From Saccharopolyspora kobensis (GTDB taxonomy: Bacteria; Actinomycetota; Actinomycetes; Mycobacteriales; Pseudonocardiaceae): DNA of 64,000 nucleotides. The DNA lies in contig NZ_FNVB01000007.1 in the NCBI RefSeq assembly GCF_900108315.1, forward strand, positions 124,001 through 188,000, written 5' to 3'. Under the pieces are notes generated by a model. The model did not search any database. It had not been told where the DNA came from and saw only the letters and a program-made list of their open reading frames with translations. Position numbers and translations under genes: made by a program. Shown here one piece after another: positions 35,990 through 44,836 of this stretch (positions are counted from its first letter, which is position 1; every line of letters starts with the position of its first letter).

Positions 35990-36156
35990 TAGCCTTCACG
36001 ACGTGACGGCACCTGCTCATGCTGCTGTGGTCGGTTAGCTCCGGACCTCTCCCGACCTGTCGACCGGTCGGGATCTGACGTCCACCTTCCTCTTGATGCG
36101 GCTCGAAGCGCGATGCGCGGCCGAGCCGCATCCCACCGCATCAGCAGGAGCGGTTC
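35990..36156 (+). promoter_or_regulatory. methyltransferase leader: leaderless mini-ORF plus stem-loops
   Basis: -10 TAGCCT (35990-35995), 7 nt, then a GTG-started 11-codon ORF (36003-36038). After its stop come stem-loop A (CCCGACC 36051-36057 with 36066-36072) and stem-loop B (GATGCGGCTCG 36095-36105 with 36122-36132, perfect 11 bp). The ribosome site AGGAG is at 36146-36150 and the methyltransferase GTG at 36157. AGCAGG in that site is complementary to CCTGCT in the mini-ORF (36012-36017). The layout suggests attenuation, but no U-run follows either stem. Confidence 0.5.
36003..36038 (+). CDS. possible leader peptide (11 residues)
   Basis: GTG ACG GCA CCT GCT CAT GCT GCT GTG GTC GGT TAG encodes M-T-A-P-A-H-A-A-V-V-G. 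It has the same -10-to-start spacing (7 nt) as the other leaderless genes here and no Shine-Dalgarno. It may act in cis on the downstream methyltransferase. Expression not demonstrated. Confidence 0.4.
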   Translation: MTAPAHAAVVG

Positions 36157-37284
36157 GTGCACCTCCCTGAAATCGATGCTGCCCGCGCGCAGCAGATCAT
36201 GCCCTCAACCGGCCGGTGGCTGTCGGCGAACGGCGCGGAACCACCGGCCAGTTTCGTCCACGCCGACGACCGGATGTCGGCGAAGCGCGCGTGCGAGTTG
36301 GTGAGCCGGGGAACCGGTTTGCTGTGGCGAGGCGATTTCCACCAGGCCCGCCAACTGCTCGCCGCGCTCTCCCGCAGGCTGCGGCGGTCGTCGCAGCGCC
36401 CTTCGTCGCCAGCCGAAGCGTTCATCCACCACCGGCAGGAGCAATCTCGCAGGGCACGAGCGTTGTCGCTCGTTCTGGTGAGAATCGAGCCCGGCCACGT
36501 GCTGGCGCTGCGTCGCGCACCGGACGTCGGTGCTGCTTGTCAGGACGTCTACGGGACGGTTGACGAACCGTACGTCGTTCCGCTGCGAGAGCTGCTCGGG
36601 GTGATCAGCGCGCGGGAATGGCGGCAGAAGGGCGTCCCGGTGCCGGCGCTCGGCGCGCGAATCCACCCGCACTACGGAGTGTTCGCCCCGACCCGGAACG
36701 AGTACGTCGACCTGGTCGCGGATGCACCGCTGCCGCCGGTCGGGACCGCGTTCGACATCGGAACCGGAACCGGCGTGCTGGCAGGGGTTCTCGCCCGACG
36801 CGGCGTGCCCCGGGTGGTGGGCACGGACAGCTCCGCACGGGCGATCCGCTGTGCGGAGGACAACGCACGACGACTCGGATTCAGCGAGCGATTCGAAGCC
36901 GTCCGGACCGATCTCTTCCCGCCGGGACGCGCTCAGCTGGTCGTGTGCAACCCACCGTGGATCCCCGCCGAGCCGCATTCGACGCTCGACCACGCGGTTT
37001 ACGACCCGGGCAGCCGGATGCTGCTGGGTTTCCTCGGCGGACTGGCCGATCATCTGCGGCCAGCGGGCGAAGGCTGGCTGATCCTCTCCGATCTGGCTGA
37101 ACGCCTCGGCCTGCGCACCCGGGCCGACCTGCTGAACGCGGTTCGCGGAGCGGGACTCCGCGTCCTCGCCAGATCGGACACCTCGGCCCGTCATCCGAAG
37201 GCGGCAGCTTCCGGCGATCCGTTCCACACCGCTCGCGCAGGCGAGATCATCTCCCTGTGGCGGCTCGCACGGCCGGAGAACTGA
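36157..37284 (+). CDS. HemK/RlmG-like class I SAM-dependent methyltransferase
   Basis: 375 residues from GTG 36157 (AGGAG 6 nt upstream). The N-terminal ~150 residues are a helical recognition domain without clear homology. PHYGVFAPTRNEYVDLVA then leads into the Rossmann methyltransferase: motif I AFDIGTGTGVLAG near 197-209, VVGTDSSARAIRCAEDN (motif II), and the N-P-P-W catalytic motif (VVCNPPWIP near 265), which marks N-methylation of adenine, guanine or glutamine amides. Targets for this group are rRNA, DNA or release factors; which one applies cannot be told. The unusual leader upstream hints at induced expression. Confidence 0.8.
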   Translation: MHLPEIDAARAQQIMPSTGRWLSANGAEPPASFVHADDRMSAKRACELVSRGTGLLWRGDFHQARQLLAALSRRLRRSSQRPSSPAEAFIHHRQEQSRRARALSLVLVRIEPGHVLALRRAPDVGAACQDVYGTVDEPYVVPLRELLGVISAREWRQKGVPVPALGARIHPHYGVFAPTRNEYVDLVADAPLPPVGTAFDIGTGTGVLAGVLARRGVPRVVGTDSSARAIRCAEDNARRLGFSERFEAVRTDLFPPGRAQLVVCNPPWIPAEPHSTLDHAVYDPGSRMLLGFLGGLADHLRPAGEGWLILSDLAERLGLRTRADLLNAVRGAGLRVLARSDTSARHPKAAASGDPFHTARAGEIISLWRLARPEN

Positions 37285-37380
37285 CCGGGCATCCGCGGGT
37301 GTCGTCCGGCACGGCACCCGCGGATGTCACGCTCCACGCCCTTGCCCCGTCCCATCCGAAGCGACGGGAAGGAAGGACGA

Positions 37381-38142
37381 ATGCGGAAACCGATCTTGGT
37401 GACTGGTGGGACGGGCACGCTCGGCAGCGTCGTCGTGCAACGACTGCTCGACGCCGGGCAGGACGTGCGGGTGCTCAGCCGTCGTCCCGGCTCGACCGGC
37501 ACCGCGCGCGAATGGGCGACCGGTGATCTGCGGACCGGTGAGGGCATCGACGCGGCGACCTCGGGCGTCGACGTGATCGTGCACTGCGCCACAACGCTGA
37601 GCAGCAAGGACGTAGCTGCGACGGAACGATTGATCGGCGCGGCGCGGCGCAACGGCGAACCGCACCTGGTCTACATCTCGATCGTCGGCGTCGACCGGGT
37701 GCCGCTCTTCTACTACCGGGCGAAGCTCGAAGCCGAAGAGCGCGTGATGAACTCGGGGCTGCCCTGGACGATCCTGCGGACCACGCAGTTCCACGACCTG
37801 GTGGCCCGCACGTTCTCGCTGCAGCGCCGGTCACCGGTGATCGCGACCCTCGCGGGGGTGAAATTCCAGCCGATCGACGTCCGGGACGTCGCAGGCCGCC
37901 TGACCGAACTCGCGACCGGTGCTCCGGCGGGCCGCGTCCCGGACATGGGCGGCCCGGAGATCCGCGGCCACGGCGACCTCGCGCGCACCTACTTGGCCGC
38001 GACCGGCCGCCGCAGGCCGGTTCTGCCGATCCGGCTGCCGGGAGCGGCCGTCGCCGGCTACCGCCGCGGCGGTCATCTTGCTCCGGACCAGGCCGTCGGG
38101 CGCGTCACCTTCGCCGAGTTCCTCGCCGAGCGGAGCCGGTGA
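37381..38142 (+). CDS. NmrA-like NAD(P)-binding protein
   Basis: 253 residues. ILVTGGTGTLGSVVVQRLL is the dinucleotide-binding loop, followed by VRVLSRRPG (NADP-type Arg pair), VDVIVHCATTLS, LVYISIVGVDRVPLFYYRAKLEAE and LPWTILRTTQFHD. This is an atypical SDR (SDR_a5, NmrA/YtfG type); such proteins are quinone reductases or redox sensors. ATG 37381 has GGAAGGA upstream. Stands alone, 96 bp after the methyltransferase gene. Confidence 0.85.
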   Translation: MRKPILVTGGTGTLGSVVVQRLLDAGQDVRVLSRRPGSTGTAREWATGDLRTGEGIDAATSGVDVIVHCATTLSSKDVAATERLIGAARRNGEPHLVYISIVGVDRVPLFYYRAKLEAEERVMNSGLPWTILRTTQFHDLVARTFSLQRRSPVIATLAGVKFQPIDVRDVAGRLTELATGAPAGRVPDMGGPEIRGHGDLARTYLAATGRRRPVLPIRLPGAAVAGYRRGGHLAPDQAVGRVTFAEFLAERSR

Positions 38143-38167
38143 ACGTGCGGGCTTCGCGGGCCTGTGC

Positions 38168-38467
38168 TCAGCCGCGGCGCTTCGACAACAGGTGCGCGGC
38201 GGCCGCGGTCGCGCCCGTGACGGTGAAAACCGCGGGCCACGCACCGATTCCCTTGGCCAGCGGATGCGACCCGGCCAGCGCCGCCGCGTAGGTGGTGCCC
38301 AGCGCGAGGGCCGGTCCGATCCCGGTCCGGCGGCGGCAGGTCTCCATCGCGGCGAGGCCTGCGCCTGCTGCCACCGCCCCGCCCCAATGCCGGTGCTTGG
38401 ACGCGCGGGCGACCGCGAAGCCGCCGATCAATCCGGCCGAGGTCAGCAGGCTGGACGGGATGGACAT
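38168..38467 (-). CDS. small hydrophobic protein, unknown function
   Basis: 99 residues from ATG 38467 (GGAG upstream). Three to four short Ala/Gly-rich hydrophobic segments (LLTSAGLIGGFAVARAS, GGAVAAGAGLAAME, ALALGTTYAAALAGS, WPAVFTVTGATAAAAHL) and a basic end LSKRRG, so probably an inner-membrane protein. No family recognised. Convergent with the NmrA-like gene. Confidence 0.7.
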   Translation of the reverse strand: MSIPSSLLTSAGLIGGFAVARASKHRHWGGAVAAGAGLAAMETCRRRTGIGPALALGTTYAAALAGSHPLAKGIGAWPAVFTVTGATAAAAHLLSKRRG

Positions 38468-38624
38468 GCGCACTCCTTGCAGCTGGCTGCGGGCTTGCTC
38501 CCGCGACTCTACCGGGACGGGATCGGGAGGTTCTGGCGCAAACCCGCCCGGAAGGTGCCCCGCCGGGCATTTCGCGCTAAGAAATGTGCTGGTGTCTTGT
38601 CCCTTCGGAGTTCCGGGAGCCTGC

Positions 38625-40406
38625 ATGCGGCGCGTTCGGATGGGTCTGCTGGCTGCGTTGTGCGTCCTGCCGCTGAGCGGGTTGCCCGCGGCGGCGCAAC
38701 CACCGCAAGGCCCGGTCTTCGAGGACGGGGAGGCGCAGCCGGTGTTCGACCCGGCGCAGGCGGTGCACGAGGACCTGTTCGTGACCGCGCCGGTGGACAG
38801 CGACCACGACGGGCAGGACGACCGGGTGCACGTCCAGGTGGTGCGCCCGAAGGAGACCGACCGGGGTCTGCGCGTGCCGGTCGTCTACCAGGCGAGCCCC
38901 TACTTCTCCGGCGGCAACGACGTGCCCAACCACAACGTCGACACCGAGCTGCACGTGCCCGAGCAGCCGGGCCACCGGTCGTTGCGCACCGCCGCCGGTG
39001 ATCAGCGGATGTCGGCGGCCGCCGACATCCAGTGGGCCTACGAGGAATACCTGCTGTCCAGGGGATATGCCGTGGTCTACGGGGAGTCCCTGGGCACCGG
39101 GGAGTCCACCGGGTGCCCCACCACCGGGGCCGAGAACGAGACGATCGGCGCGAAGTCGGTCGTCGACTGGCTGAACTCGCGAGCCCCCGGCCACGACCCA
39201 GGCGGTGCGCCCGCGAAGGCCGACTGGGCGACCGGCAAGGTCGGGATGATGGGCGTCTCCTACAACGGCACGCTGCCCAACGCGGTGGCCAGCACCGGAG
39301 TCGAGGGGCTGGAGGCGATCGTGCCGATCGGCGCGATCTCCAACTGGTACGACTACTACCGCAGCGCCGGAGCCGTCGTCGCGCCGGGCGGCTACCAGGG
39401 CGAGGACGCCGACGTGCTCGCGAAGTTCGTGCACACCCGCGCCGACCGCGAGCCGTGCCGGGCGGTCATTGACCAGATCACCGCTGATCAGGACCGGATC
39501 ACCGGTGACTACAGCCCGTTCTGGGACGAGCGCAACTACCTCAACGACGTCGACGACGTCCGCGCCGCGGTCCTCGCGGTGCACGGCCTCAACGACTGGA
39601 ACGTGAAGACCGGGCAGGCCGCCCAGTGGTACGAAGCGCTGCGGGAGCGCGACGTGCCGCACAAGATCTGGTGGCACCAGTCCGGGCACACCGACCCGCT
39701 AGGGCTCCGCAAGGAGGAATGGCTGCGCGAGCTGAACCGCTGGTTCACGCGCTACCTGTACCAGGTTCCCAACGGGGTAGAGGAAGAACCGCGGGCCACC
39801 GTGCAGCGCGAGGACGGCAGCTGGGTCGAGGAAGCCGAGTGGCCGGCGCCGCAGGCGGCGGAAGCGACCCTGCGCCCCACTCCCGGCGGCCCCGACCGGG
39901 GCGGGCTGACGACGGCGAGCATCGCCGGCCGGGCCGTCGAATCGCTGCGCGACGACGCCACCCGGACGGCCGAGGACCTCGCGGCGGCACCGAGCTCGCC
40001 GAACCGGCTGGCCTACTTCGGCGAACCGCTGGCGGAGCAGGTCCGGGTCAGCGGAACGGTGCGCGCGTCGCTCGCCCTGGCCTTCGACCGCCCGGCGGCG
40101 AACGTGACCGCGCTGCTGGTGGACCAGGCGCCCGACGGCTCGGTGTCGGTGGTGACCCGGGGCTGGGCCGACCCGCAGAACCGGGACGCGATCGACCGGA
40201 CCTCGCCGATCGAGCCGGGGCGGACCTACCAGATCGAGGTCGCGATGCAGCCCGACGACTACGTGTTCGCCCCGGGACACCGCCTCGGCATCGTCGTGCT
40301 CTCCAGCGACCACGACTTCACCCTGCGCCCGAAGCCGGGAACCGGTCTGTCGCTGGACCTGTCCCGGACCGCGATCACGCTGCCGGTGGTCGGGTCCATC
40401 GGGTAG
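38625..40406 (+). CDS. secreted Xaa-Pro dipeptidyl-peptidase (CocE/NonD family)
   Basis: 593 residues. Signal peptide MRRVRMGLLAALCVLPLSGL-PAAAQ with cleavage after A-A-A. The alpha/beta hydrolase core holds Ser in GVSYNGT (near 212), Asp in HGLNDWN (near 322) and His in SGHTDP (near 352), the triad of X-prolyl dipeptidyl peptidases. A C-terminal jelly-roll domain (EQVRVSGTVRASLALAFD...) follows. The enzyme releases dipeptides with Pro in second place outside the cell. ATG 38625 has GGGAG 6 nt upstream. Ends in a strong terminator; a stand-alone unit. Confidence 0.92.
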   Translation: MRRVRMGLLAALCVLPLSGLPAAAQPPQGPVFEDGEAQPVFDPAQAVHEDLFVTAPVDSDHDGQDDRVHVQVVRPKETDRGLRVPVVYQASPYFSGGNDVPNHNVDTELHVPEQPGHRSLRTAAGDQRMSAAADIQWAYEEYLLSRGYAVVYGESLGTGESTGCPTTGAENETIGAKSVVDWLNSRAPGHDPGGAPAKADWATGKVGMMGVSYNGTLPNAVASTGVEGLEAIVPIGAISNWYDYYRSAGAVVAPGGYQGEDADVLAKFVHTRADREPCRAVIDQITADQDRITGDYSPFWDERNYLNDVDDVRAAVLAVHGLNDWNVKTGQAAQWYEALRERDVPHKIWWHQSGHTDPLGLRKEEWLRELNRWFTRYLYQVPNGVEEEPRATVQREDGSWVEEAEWPAPQAAEATLRPTPGGPDRGGLTTASIAGRAVESLRDDATRTAEDLAAAPSSPNRLAYFGEPLAEQVRVSGTVRASLALAFDRPAANVTALLVDQAPDGSVSVVTRGWADPQNRDAIDRTSPIEPGRTYQIEVAMQPDDYVFAPGHRLGIVVLSSDHDFTLRPKPGTGLSLDLSRTAITLPVVGSIG

Positions 40407-40421
40407 CGGACCGGTCGTTCG

Positions 40422-40459
40422 ACGGGCAGTCGGAGCGTCGGCTCCGGCTGCCCGTTTTT
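40422..40459 (+). terminator. strong intrinsic terminator with U-run
   Basis: 15-bp arms ACGGGCAGTCGGAGC (40422-40436) and 40441-40455 with one G-U pair and a 4-nt loop, followed by TTTTT (40455-40459). It lies 15 nt after the peptidase stop. Confidence 0.9.
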
Positions 40460-40571
40460 GATGCTTGCTCGCGTTGCTGGCCAGTCGCGGAGCGCATTCA
40501 CCTGTCAGGCGATCGCTGTCACCCTGGCAGTTGTCACACCACAGTGGACTTTTCGATGCCCTTCCGACGAG

Positions 40572-40624
40572 CTGTCCACAGCGGACCTGTTTGTCAACAG
40601 ATTCCGAAAAAGGGCTTTCCACAA
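40572..40624. repeat. cluster of DnaA-box-like 9-mers
   Basis: CTGTCCACA (40572-40580), TTGTCAACA (40591-40599) and TTTCCACAA (40616-40624, reverse TTGTGGAAA) lie within 53 bp in the leader of the DUF4192 gene. The first is one base from the actinobacterial DnaA box TTGTCCACA. Possible DnaA contact site; chance is not excluded. Confidence 0.35.
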
Positions 40625-40650
40625 CGGGTTTCGGCGTCGATCGTGGTGGC

Positions 40651-41766
40651 ATGACAACGCGACTCAACACCACCGTTTCGCTGACCGAACCCGCCGACGT
40701 GCTGGCCGCCGTGCCGCACATGCTCGGATTCCACCCGACGGACTCGCTCGTGGTGCTGACGCTGCACGACCTCGCGTTCACCCCGAGGTTCGGCGTCACG
40801 CTGCGCACGGACCTGCCCTGCTCGATGCAGATCTGCGGGTTCGGCGAGCACCTGCTGTCCGGGCCGCTCGGGAGCCAGCGGGCAGAGGCCGTCATGCTCG
40901 TCGTCGTCGGGGCCGAGCCGAACGTGGCCGCCTGCGACGACAACTGCGCCGGCGCCTGCCGCAGGCCACTGCTCAACGGGCCCGACGTGGACGAGAACGA
41001 CACCGGTCCGCCGCACGCCGACCTGATCGACATGCTGCGCGATTCGTTCAACCGGGCCGGAATCGTCACGGCCCACGCCATGTGGGCGCCGGAGATCCAG
41101 GCCGGTGCCCGGTGGCGCTGCTACGCCGACCCGAAGTGCTCCGGCGAGATTCCCGATCCGAAGTCCTCGCCCGTCGCGGCGGCGATGGCCGCCGCGGGGG
41201 CGGTGACATTCGGCAGCCGGGACGAGCTCCGCGCGCTGGTCGAGCCCGAATCGCCCCAAGCCGTCGCGCGCTGGTCGGCCAAGCTCGACGTGCTGGCCGA
41301 GGAACGCATCGAAGACGACGCCCAGAACCGGGTGGCGCGGGACGTGCAACTCGTGCTCGCGGCAGTCCAGCGCGCGGCCAGCGGTTCAGCGCTGACCGAG
41401 GACGACCGGCTCCGGGTGCTGCTGGCGGTGTCGGACACCAGGGTGCGCGACATCGCCCTGGGCACCGCGCTGGGCGAAACGGCCAGGGCGGCCGAGGAGC
41501 TCTGGCTCGCCCTGGTCCGCAACGCCCCGGCTCCGGAACTGCCCGAGGTCGCCGCGCTGCTGGCCTTCTCCGCCTACCTGCGAGGTGAGGGAGCGCTCGC
41601 CGGTGCCGCGCTGGAGCGGATCGAGCGGACCCGCCCGGACCACCAGCTGGGCATCCTGCTGCGGCAGGCCATGGAATCCGGCCTGCCGCCCGCTGAACTG
41701 GCCATCATCGCCCGGGACGCCGCCGAGGACGCCCGGATCGTGCTCGAAGAGGAGGGGACCTGGTGA
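40651..41766 (+). CDS. DUF4192 domain protein
   Basis: 371 residues starting MTTRLNTTVSLTEPADVLAAVPHMLGFHPTDSLVVLTL, the hallmark N-terminus of DUF4192, an actinobacterial family of unknown role. Further conserved stretches: GIVTAHAMWAPEIQAGARWRCY, GEIPDPKSSPVAAAMAAAGAVTFGSRDEL, and a helical C-terminus with TPR-like LWLALVRNAPAPELPEVAALLAFSAYLRGEGALA. ATG 40651 has GGTGG upstream; upstream in-frame codons lack homology. Cytosolic. Converges on galE. Confidence 0.85.
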   Translation: MTTRLNTTVSLTEPADVLAAVPHMLGFHPTDSLVVLTLHDLAFTPRFGVTLRTDLPCSMQICGFGEHLLSGPLGSQRAEAVMLVVVGAEPNVAACDDNCAGACRRPLLNGPDVDENDTGPPHADLIDMLRDSFNRAGIVTAHAMWAPEIQAGARWRCYADPKCSGEIPDPKSSPVAAAMAAAGAVTFGSRDELRALVEPESPQAVARWSAKLDVLAEERIEDDAQNRVARDVQLVLAAVQRAASGSALTEDDRLRVLLAVSDTRVRDIALGTALGETARAAEELWLALVRNAPAPELPEVAALLAFSAYLRGEGALAGAALERIERTRPDHQLGILLRQAMESGLPPAELAIIARDAAEDARIVLEEEGTW

Positions 41767-41807
41767 TGCACGACGACGCGAAGACCCGACTGCCGTGGAA
41801 GACCGGC

Positions 41808-42770
41808 TCAGGCGCCCTGGCGCTGCTGGGTGAAGTTCCAGGCGTCCCGCACGATGACGTCGAGATCGGCTCGCTGCGGCTGCCATCCCAGCTCGTCCCG
41901 CGCGCGCTGGCTCGAGGCCACCAGCGTCGCCGGGTCACCGGCGCGGCGCGGCGCGACCTCGGCGGGGATAGGGTGACCGGTCACCTGGCGGCAGGTGTCG
42001 ATCACCTGCTTGACCGAGAACCCGGTGCCGTTGCCGAGGTTGTAGATCCGGTGCTCGCCGGCGACGGCGTTCTCCAGGGCAAGCAGGTGGGCGTCGGCCA
42101 GGTCCGTGACGTGGATGTAGTCGCGGATGCAGGTGCCGTCGGTGGTGGGCCAGTCCTCGCCGAAGATCTGCACCTGCTCGCGCTGGCCGAGGGCGACCTG
42201 CAGCACGATCGGGATGAGGTGCGTCTCGACGGTGTGCCGCTCGCCGAAGGCCCCGTGCGCGCCGGCCACGTTGAAGTACCGCAGGCTCACCGCGCCGATG
42301 CCGTGGGCGTTCGCGTAGGAGGTGATCGCGTGGTCGATGGCCAGCTTCGTCGCGCCGTAGGTGTTCGTCGGTCGCGTCGCGGTGTCCTCGGTGATCGGCG
42401 TGTCCTCGGGCTCGCCGTAGGTCGCCGCGGTGGAGGAGAACACCAGGCGGGGCGTGCCGTGCTCGCGCATCGCGTCCAGCAGGCTCAGCGAGGTCACGAC
42501 GTTGCCCTGCCAGTACTTCTGCGGGTCCTGCATGGATTCGCCGACCAGCGACTTGGCCGCGAAGTGCAGCACACCGTCGTACGGCTCCGCGAGCAGCTCG
42601 CTCGCCGACGCGGCGATGTCGGCCTCGACGAACTTGCAGCCGGCCGGGACCGCGTCGGCGTGCCCGGTGGACAGGTCATCGACCACGACGACCTCGTGAC
42701 CGGCCTCCACCAAGCGTGCGGCGCACACGCTTCCGACGTAACCGGCGCCGCCTGTGACGAGGAGCTTCAA
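41808..42770 (-). CDS. galE: UDP-glucose 4-epimerase GalE
   Basis: 320 residues. NAD loop GGAGYVGS at residues 7-14, [20 protein letters not shown], the catalytic S-T-A-A-T-Y-G and Y-x3-K ([11 protein letters not shown]), and [14 protein letters not shown]. It interconverts UDP-galactose and UDP-glucose in the Leloir pathway and for cell-wall galactan. The start is an unusual TTG (42770) with GGAAGG about 10 nt upstream. It follows galK by 72 bp, in the ideR-galK-galE direction. Confidence 0.95.
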   Translation of the reverse strand: MKLLVTGGAGYVGSVCAARLVEAGHEVVVVDDLSTGHADAVPAGCKFVEADIAASASELLAEPYDGVLHFAAKSLVGESMQDPQKYWQGNVVTSLSLLDAMREHGTPRLVFSSTAATYGEPEDTPITEDTATRPTNTYGATKLAIDHAITSYANAHGIGAVSLRYFNVAGAHGAFGERHTVETHLIPIVLQVALGQREQVQIFGEDWPTTDGTCIRDYIHVTDLADAHLLALENAVAGEHRIYNLGNGTGFSVKQVIDTCRQVTGHPIPAEVAPRRAGDPATLVASSQRARDELGWQPQRADLDVIVRDAWNFTQQRQGA

Positions 42771-42842
42771 GTGGGTACTGCCTTCCGTGCGAGTTCTAGT
42801 TCGGCCGCCGTCGACCGGCGAGCGGCAGCGGTCGCCCGGTGG

Positions 42843-44021
42843 TCACCGGTCCCGCCCCGCCCCGGCGGAGGGTACCGCTGTGAACAACCGGGGCGCGGTC
42901 AGGTTCGCCCGGGCGAAGGCGTCCAGGACGGCCTGCTCGATCTTCGTCCGGTCGGGGACGGGCACCAGCGCGATCGCGGAACCGCCGAAACCACCGCCGA
43001 TCATCCGGGAACCCAGCGCGCCGGCGGCCAGGGCGGAATCGACCGCGAGGTCCAGCTCCGGGCTGGAGATCCGGTAGTCGTCGCGCAGGCTGGCGTGCGA
43101 GGCGTTCAGCAGCGGGCCGATCTCGGCGTACCGGCCGGCGCGGAGCTCGTCCACTGTGGCCAGCACCCGGTCGTTCTCGGTGACGACGTGCCGCACCAGC
43201 GGCCGGAGTTCTTCCGGAAGCTGCGGCAGCACCGTCGGCAGCTCCGCCGCGGCCACGTCGCGGAGCGCCTTGCGCTCGAGCAGTTCCGCTGCCCGCTCGC
43301 AGCCCCGGCGGCGTTCTCCGTAACCGGATTCGCTGTGCGAATGCTTCACCCGGGTATCGATCACGAGCACTTCCAGCCCGGTGCGGACCGGGTCGAACGG
43401 GATCTGCTCGCCGACACCGGTGCGCACGTCGAAGAACAGCGCGTGCGCCTCGGTGCACGACAGCGAGGCGGTCTGGTCGAGCAGGCCCGTCGGCGCCCCG
43501 GCGAAGTCGTTCTCCGCCCGTTGCACCAGGCGCGCGATCTCACCGAGGGTCGGCGCGCCCGGCTGCCCTGGCGCGGCGTTCGCGGTGTCGAGCAGTGCCA
43601 GCGCCGTCGCGCACTCCAGCGCGTGGGACGAGGACAGGCCCGCACCGGTCGGCACCTCGCCGACGATCATCAGGTCCGCTCCGCGGAGCGGGAACCCGGC
43701 CTCGCGCAGTGCCCAGGCGACACCGGCCGGATAGGCGGCCCAGCCGCCGGGAGAACCGGGGCGCAGGTCTTCGACGGCGATCTCGGGGCTGCGGTGCAGC
43801 CGCCCGTCGCTGCCGAAGGTCGCCATGGACAACCGGCCGTCGGTGCGCGGCCGGACCGCGACCGCAGTTCGGTGCGGCAGGGCGAAGGGGAGCACGAACC
43901 CGTCGTTGTAGTCGGTGTGCTCCCCGATGAGGTTCACCCGTCCAGGTGCGGACCAGACCGCGCTGGCGGCATTGCCGTGCTCCTCGGCGAACAATGCCGC
44001 CGCGCGCTCGGCCGAGGTCAC
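42843..44021 (-). CDS. galK: galactokinase GalK
   Basis: 392 residues. Galactokinase signature GRVNLIGEHTDYNDGFVLPFAL near residues 27-48, the GHMP ATP loop EVPTGAGLSSSHALE near 125, LLDQTASL, and GGGFGGSAIAL near the C-terminus. It phosphorylates galactose at C1. GTG 44021 overlaps the ideR stop by 4 nt (GTGA), so it is translated from the ideR message. galT is absent from the window. Confidence 0.95.
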   Translation of the reverse strand: MTSAERAAALFAEEHGNAASAVWSAPGRVNLIGEHTDYNDGFVLPFALPHRTAVAVRPRTDGRLSMATFGSDGRLHRSPEIAVEDLRPGSPGGWAAYPAGVAWALREAGFPLRGADLMIVGEVPTGAGLSSSHALECATALALLDTANAAPGQPGAPTLGEIARLVQRAENDFAGAPTGLLDQTASLSCTEAHALFFDVRTGVGEQIPFDPVRTGLEVLVIDTRVKHSHSESGYGERRRGCERAAELLERKALRDVAAAELPTVLPQLPEELRPLVRHVVTENDRVLATVDELRAGRYAEIGPLLNASHASLRDDYRISSPELDLAVDSALAAGALGSRMIGGGFGGSAIALVPVPDRTKIEQAVLDAFARANLTAPRLFTAVPSAGAGRDR

Positions 44022-44713
44022 TTGGCGTGCACCATGACCGCGTGCGCGATGCCGGAGGTCAGCTCGGTGCTGCCGTTCTCGCCCCGGACCTCGATCGGCT
44101 TGTTCGGCCCGACGACGGACATGATCTCCACCTCGTTGCCGGGCACGACACCGACTTCCTTCAGCTCGGTCATCAGGTCCGGGTCGAGCTGGACGTGCTC
44201 GGCGATGCGGCGGATGATCGCGCGGCCTCCGCCGTTGCGGGCGATCTCGTCGACCCGCTGCAGGTCGCCGTCGACCGAGCTCTCGGCGTGGTCCACGCCG
44301 AGCTCGTCCAGACCGGGGATCGGGTTGCCGTAGGGGGACGTGGTGGGGCTGCCGAGCAGTTTGACGAGCTTGCGCTCCACGGCTTCGCTCATCACGTGCT
44401 CCCAGCGGCACGCTTCGTTGTGCACGTGCTCCCACTCGAGGCCGATCACGTCGACGAGGAGCCGCTCGGCGAGGCGATGCTTGCGCATCACGCTGATGGC
44501 GCGTGCGCGGCCGGTCTTGGTGAGTTCGAGGTGCCGGTCCTCGGCGACGGTCAGCAGCCCGTCGCGTTCCATTCGGGCGACCGTCTGGCTCACCGTGGGG
44601 CCGCTCTGCTCCAATCGTTCGGCAATTCGGGCACGGAGTGGAACAACGCCCTCTTCTTCGAGGTCGTAGATGGTGCGGAGGTACATCTCAGTGGTATCGA
44701 TGAGATCGTTCAC
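44018..44713 (-). CDS. ideR: iron-dependent repressor IdeR (DtxR family)
   Basis: 231 residues from GTG 44713 with GGGGAG upstream. With this start the metal ligands fall on the DtxR/IdeR numbering exactly: M10, H79, E83, H98, C102, E105 and H106 (CRWEH). The HTH is at 24-52 and the SH3-like C-terminal domain from about 150. Fe(II)-IdeR represses siderophore and uptake genes and induces storage. A TAGCAT (minus strand, 44742-44747) is a possible -10. The sigB gene, its usual neighbour, is here 12 kb away. Confidence 0.96.
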   Translation of the reverse strand: MNDLIDTTEMYLRTIYDLEEEGVVPLRARIAERLEQSGPTVSQTVARMERDGLLTVAEDRHLELTKTGRARAISVMRKHRLAERLLVDVIGLEWEHVHNEACRWEHVMSEAVERKLVKLLGSPTTSPYGNPIPGLDELGVDHAESSVDGDLQRVDEIARNGGGRAIIRRIAEHVQLDPDLMTELKEVGVVPGNEVEIMSVVGPNKPIEVRGENGSTELTSGIAHAVMVHAK

Positions 44714-44836
44714 GTCGGCTCCCCATTCAGTCCCAACCACGATGCTAGTCGCCCCGGGCGACAGCGGTCAGCGGTCGGGGAGTTGACTGCCAGGATTTTC
44801 GACCGACCTCGTCGCCGGGCTACGAAAGGCCGTCCT

